From an uncultured Oscillospiraceae bacterium (GTDB taxonomy: Bacteria; Bacillota; Clostridia; Oscillospirales; Oscillospiraceae): a DNA stretch of 5,140 bases. Positions within the stretch are counted from its first letter, which is position 1, and each line of letters begins with the position of its first letter. Below, in pieces: positions 4,117 through 5,140 of this stretch. The stretch spans positions 1 through 5,140 of the forward strand of contig CAKTGW010000102.1 of NCBI GenBank assembly GCA_934561725.1, read 5' to 3'. A model generated the notes under the pieces. The model ran no database searches. It was not told where the DNA came from and saw only the letters and a list, made by a program, of their open reading frames with translations. The translations under genes and the position numbers were made by a program.

Positions 4117-5140
4117 TTAATTCTCTTTGGTCATATGCAGAGCAGCCGCCCTCAGCATGAGACGTTTTGTACCCACACCATCAAAGGATATCTCAATCAA
4201 CGCATCGCCGCCCATAGGAGTCATAGCGGTGATCACACCGCTGCCAAACGCTTTGTGATTGACATGGTCGCCGCACTGAAAGCTGGCGGCAGCGGATGCA
4301 GGTGCAGAAGCTGCCTTGGGAGCATAGCTTACAACACGGGGCGGTGGCGGCGTCCTGCGCGAGGCGTGCGCTGTATTTTGCCGTTTAGGCGGCTCCGGCT
4401 TATCAATATGTTCGTCCGGAATCTCCTCAATAAACCGCGAAGGACGGTTGGCTGTTGTACGGCCAAAGAGCATACGCTGGCGGGCACAGCAAAGATAGAG
4501 ATGCTCTCTGGCGCGTGTAAGTGCCACATAGCACAAGCGGCGCTCTTCTTCCATCTCGTCCGGCTCACCAATACAGCGAACGCCCGGAAACATTCCCTCT
4601 TCCATGCCGACAATAAAGACATTCGGGAACTCCAGACCCTTGGCGGAGTGCATGGTCATCATAACGACGCAGTCGGCATCCTTATCCAGATTATCTATAT
4701 CGGTATACAGAGCGACTTCGTCCAGGAAGCCGGCAAGCCCGGTGTCGCCCGTTTCCTTCATATAATTGATAATATTGGTTTTAAGCTCGCGGACGTTTTC
4801 GGCGCGGGCAATATTTTCATCTGTAAGCTTTTGCTCCAGCATGTGCAGATATCCGGTACGCTCAATGACCAGGTCGTACAATGCATCAGCATCCATCTGC
4901 TGTGCGCTTTCGCGCAGTTCTGCAATCATATTTGCAAATTGCCGCAGCTTTAAAGCGGAACGCTGAAGCTCAGGATACTGATCGGCGTGAGAAATGACCT
5001 CATACAAGCTGATCTCATTGGCAGCGGCAATTTCACGGGCGGTATCCACCGTCTTGTCGCCAATGCCGCGCGCCGGCGTATTGATGATCCTGCTCAAGCG
5101 CAGATCATCGCTCGGGACTGCGATAACCCAGAGGTAAGCC
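4117..5140 (-). CDS. pcrA: ATP-dependent 3'-5' DNA helicase PcrA/UvrD family, C-terminal part (cut by right edge)
   Basis: The frame is open from base 5139 to the TAA at 4117, giving 340 residues, a bit under half of a typical PcrA of about 720-750. The fragment begins in domain 2B/2A (AYLWVIAVPSDDLRL then RIINTPARGIGDKT, a standard PcrA block). Motif V is TMHSAKGLEF at about 162-171 of the visible part, and motif VI is EERRLCYVALTRAREHLYL at about 198-216. A Pro/Ala-rich linker follows (about 247-285). The last 50 residues (FQCGDHVNHKAFGSGVI to the end) form the Tudor-like C-terminal domain, which in Firmicute PcrA contacts RNA polymerase. The enzyme unwinds DNA in repair and at stalled transcription complexes. 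The C-terminal domain favours pcrA over uvrD or rep. It converges on the sensor gene and is probably unrelated to the metal and C1 genes. Confidence 0.95.
   Translation of the reverse strand, partial: AYLWVIAVPSDDLRLSRIINTPARGIGDKTVDTAREIAAANEISLYEVISHADQYPELQRSALKLRQFANMIAELRESAQQMDADALYDLVIERTGYLHMLEQKLTDENIARAENVRELKTNIINYMKETGDTGLAGFLDEVALYTDIDNLDKDADCVVMMTMHSAKGLEFPNVFIVGMEEGMFPGVRCIGEPDEMEEERRLCYVALTRAREHLYLCCARQRMLFGRTTANRPSRFIEEIPDEHIDKPEPPKRQNTAHASRRTPPPPRVVSYAPKAASAPASAAASFQCGDHVNHKAFGSGVITAMTPMGGDALIEISFDGVGTKRLMLRAAALHMTKEN

Noticed and set aside
4135..4953. Plus-strand open frame of 272 codons
   Set aside because: Antisense to the helicase gene, which carries motifs V and VI and a C-terminal domain; the shadow frame shows no domain.
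1..5140. CRISPR array, insertion sequence, tRNA or rRNA
   Set aside because: No regularly spaced repeats, transposase, terminal inverted repeats or tRNA-like cloverleaf were seen on either strand.

Overview
The window looks like chromosomal DNA from an anaerobic, Clostridia-type Firmicute with one-carbon or CO metabolism. The basis is a Ni,Fe-type CO dehydrogenase with its nickel-insertion ATPase, a methyltransferase-type corrinoid protein, a PcrA-type helicase, strong AGGAGG-like ribosome binding sites and AT-rich promoters. The sequence does not fix the genus.

Layout from left to right. (1) 1-1707, minus strand: the N-terminal 294 residues of a CooS/AcsA CO dehydrogenase, cut by the left edge, preceded by cooC. 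A sigma-A-like promoter near 1869-1897 probably drives both. (2) 1967-2006: a perfect 16-bp stem terminator that ends the next minus-strand operon. (3) 2022-2681, minus strand: three very small genes packed with no gaps, namely a histidine-rich protein, a CooT-family nickel-binding protein, and an unrecognised 74-residue protein whose start overlaps the cooT stop. (4) 2694-3024: a divergent control region with promoter-like elements on both strands. (5) 3025-4058, plus strand: an orphan corrinoid protein, then a CsoR/RcnR-family metal-sensing repressor with a poly-His N-terminus. Its His26-Cys58-His83-Cys87 ligand spacing is what I recall for nickel sensors of the InrS type. A GC-rich inverted repeat sits between the two genes. 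(6) 4081-4108: a terminator between convergent genes. (7) 4117-5140, minus strand: the C-terminal part of a PcrA/UvrD-family helicase, cut by the right edge, probably unrelated to the rest.

Read together, 1-4058 looks like a small nickel/cobalt-dependent C1 island. CooS is a Ni,Fe-S enzyme, CooC inserts its nickel, and CooT and the His-rich protein probably bind or deliver nickel. The corrinoid protein carries cobalt as B12, and the metal sensor could tune one or both divergent operons to metal supply. That regulatory link is inference. The least characterised parts are the 74-residue partner of CooT, the His-rich protein, the possible CooA-like palindrome on the cooC promoter, and the G/C-tract inverted repeat before the sensor gene.
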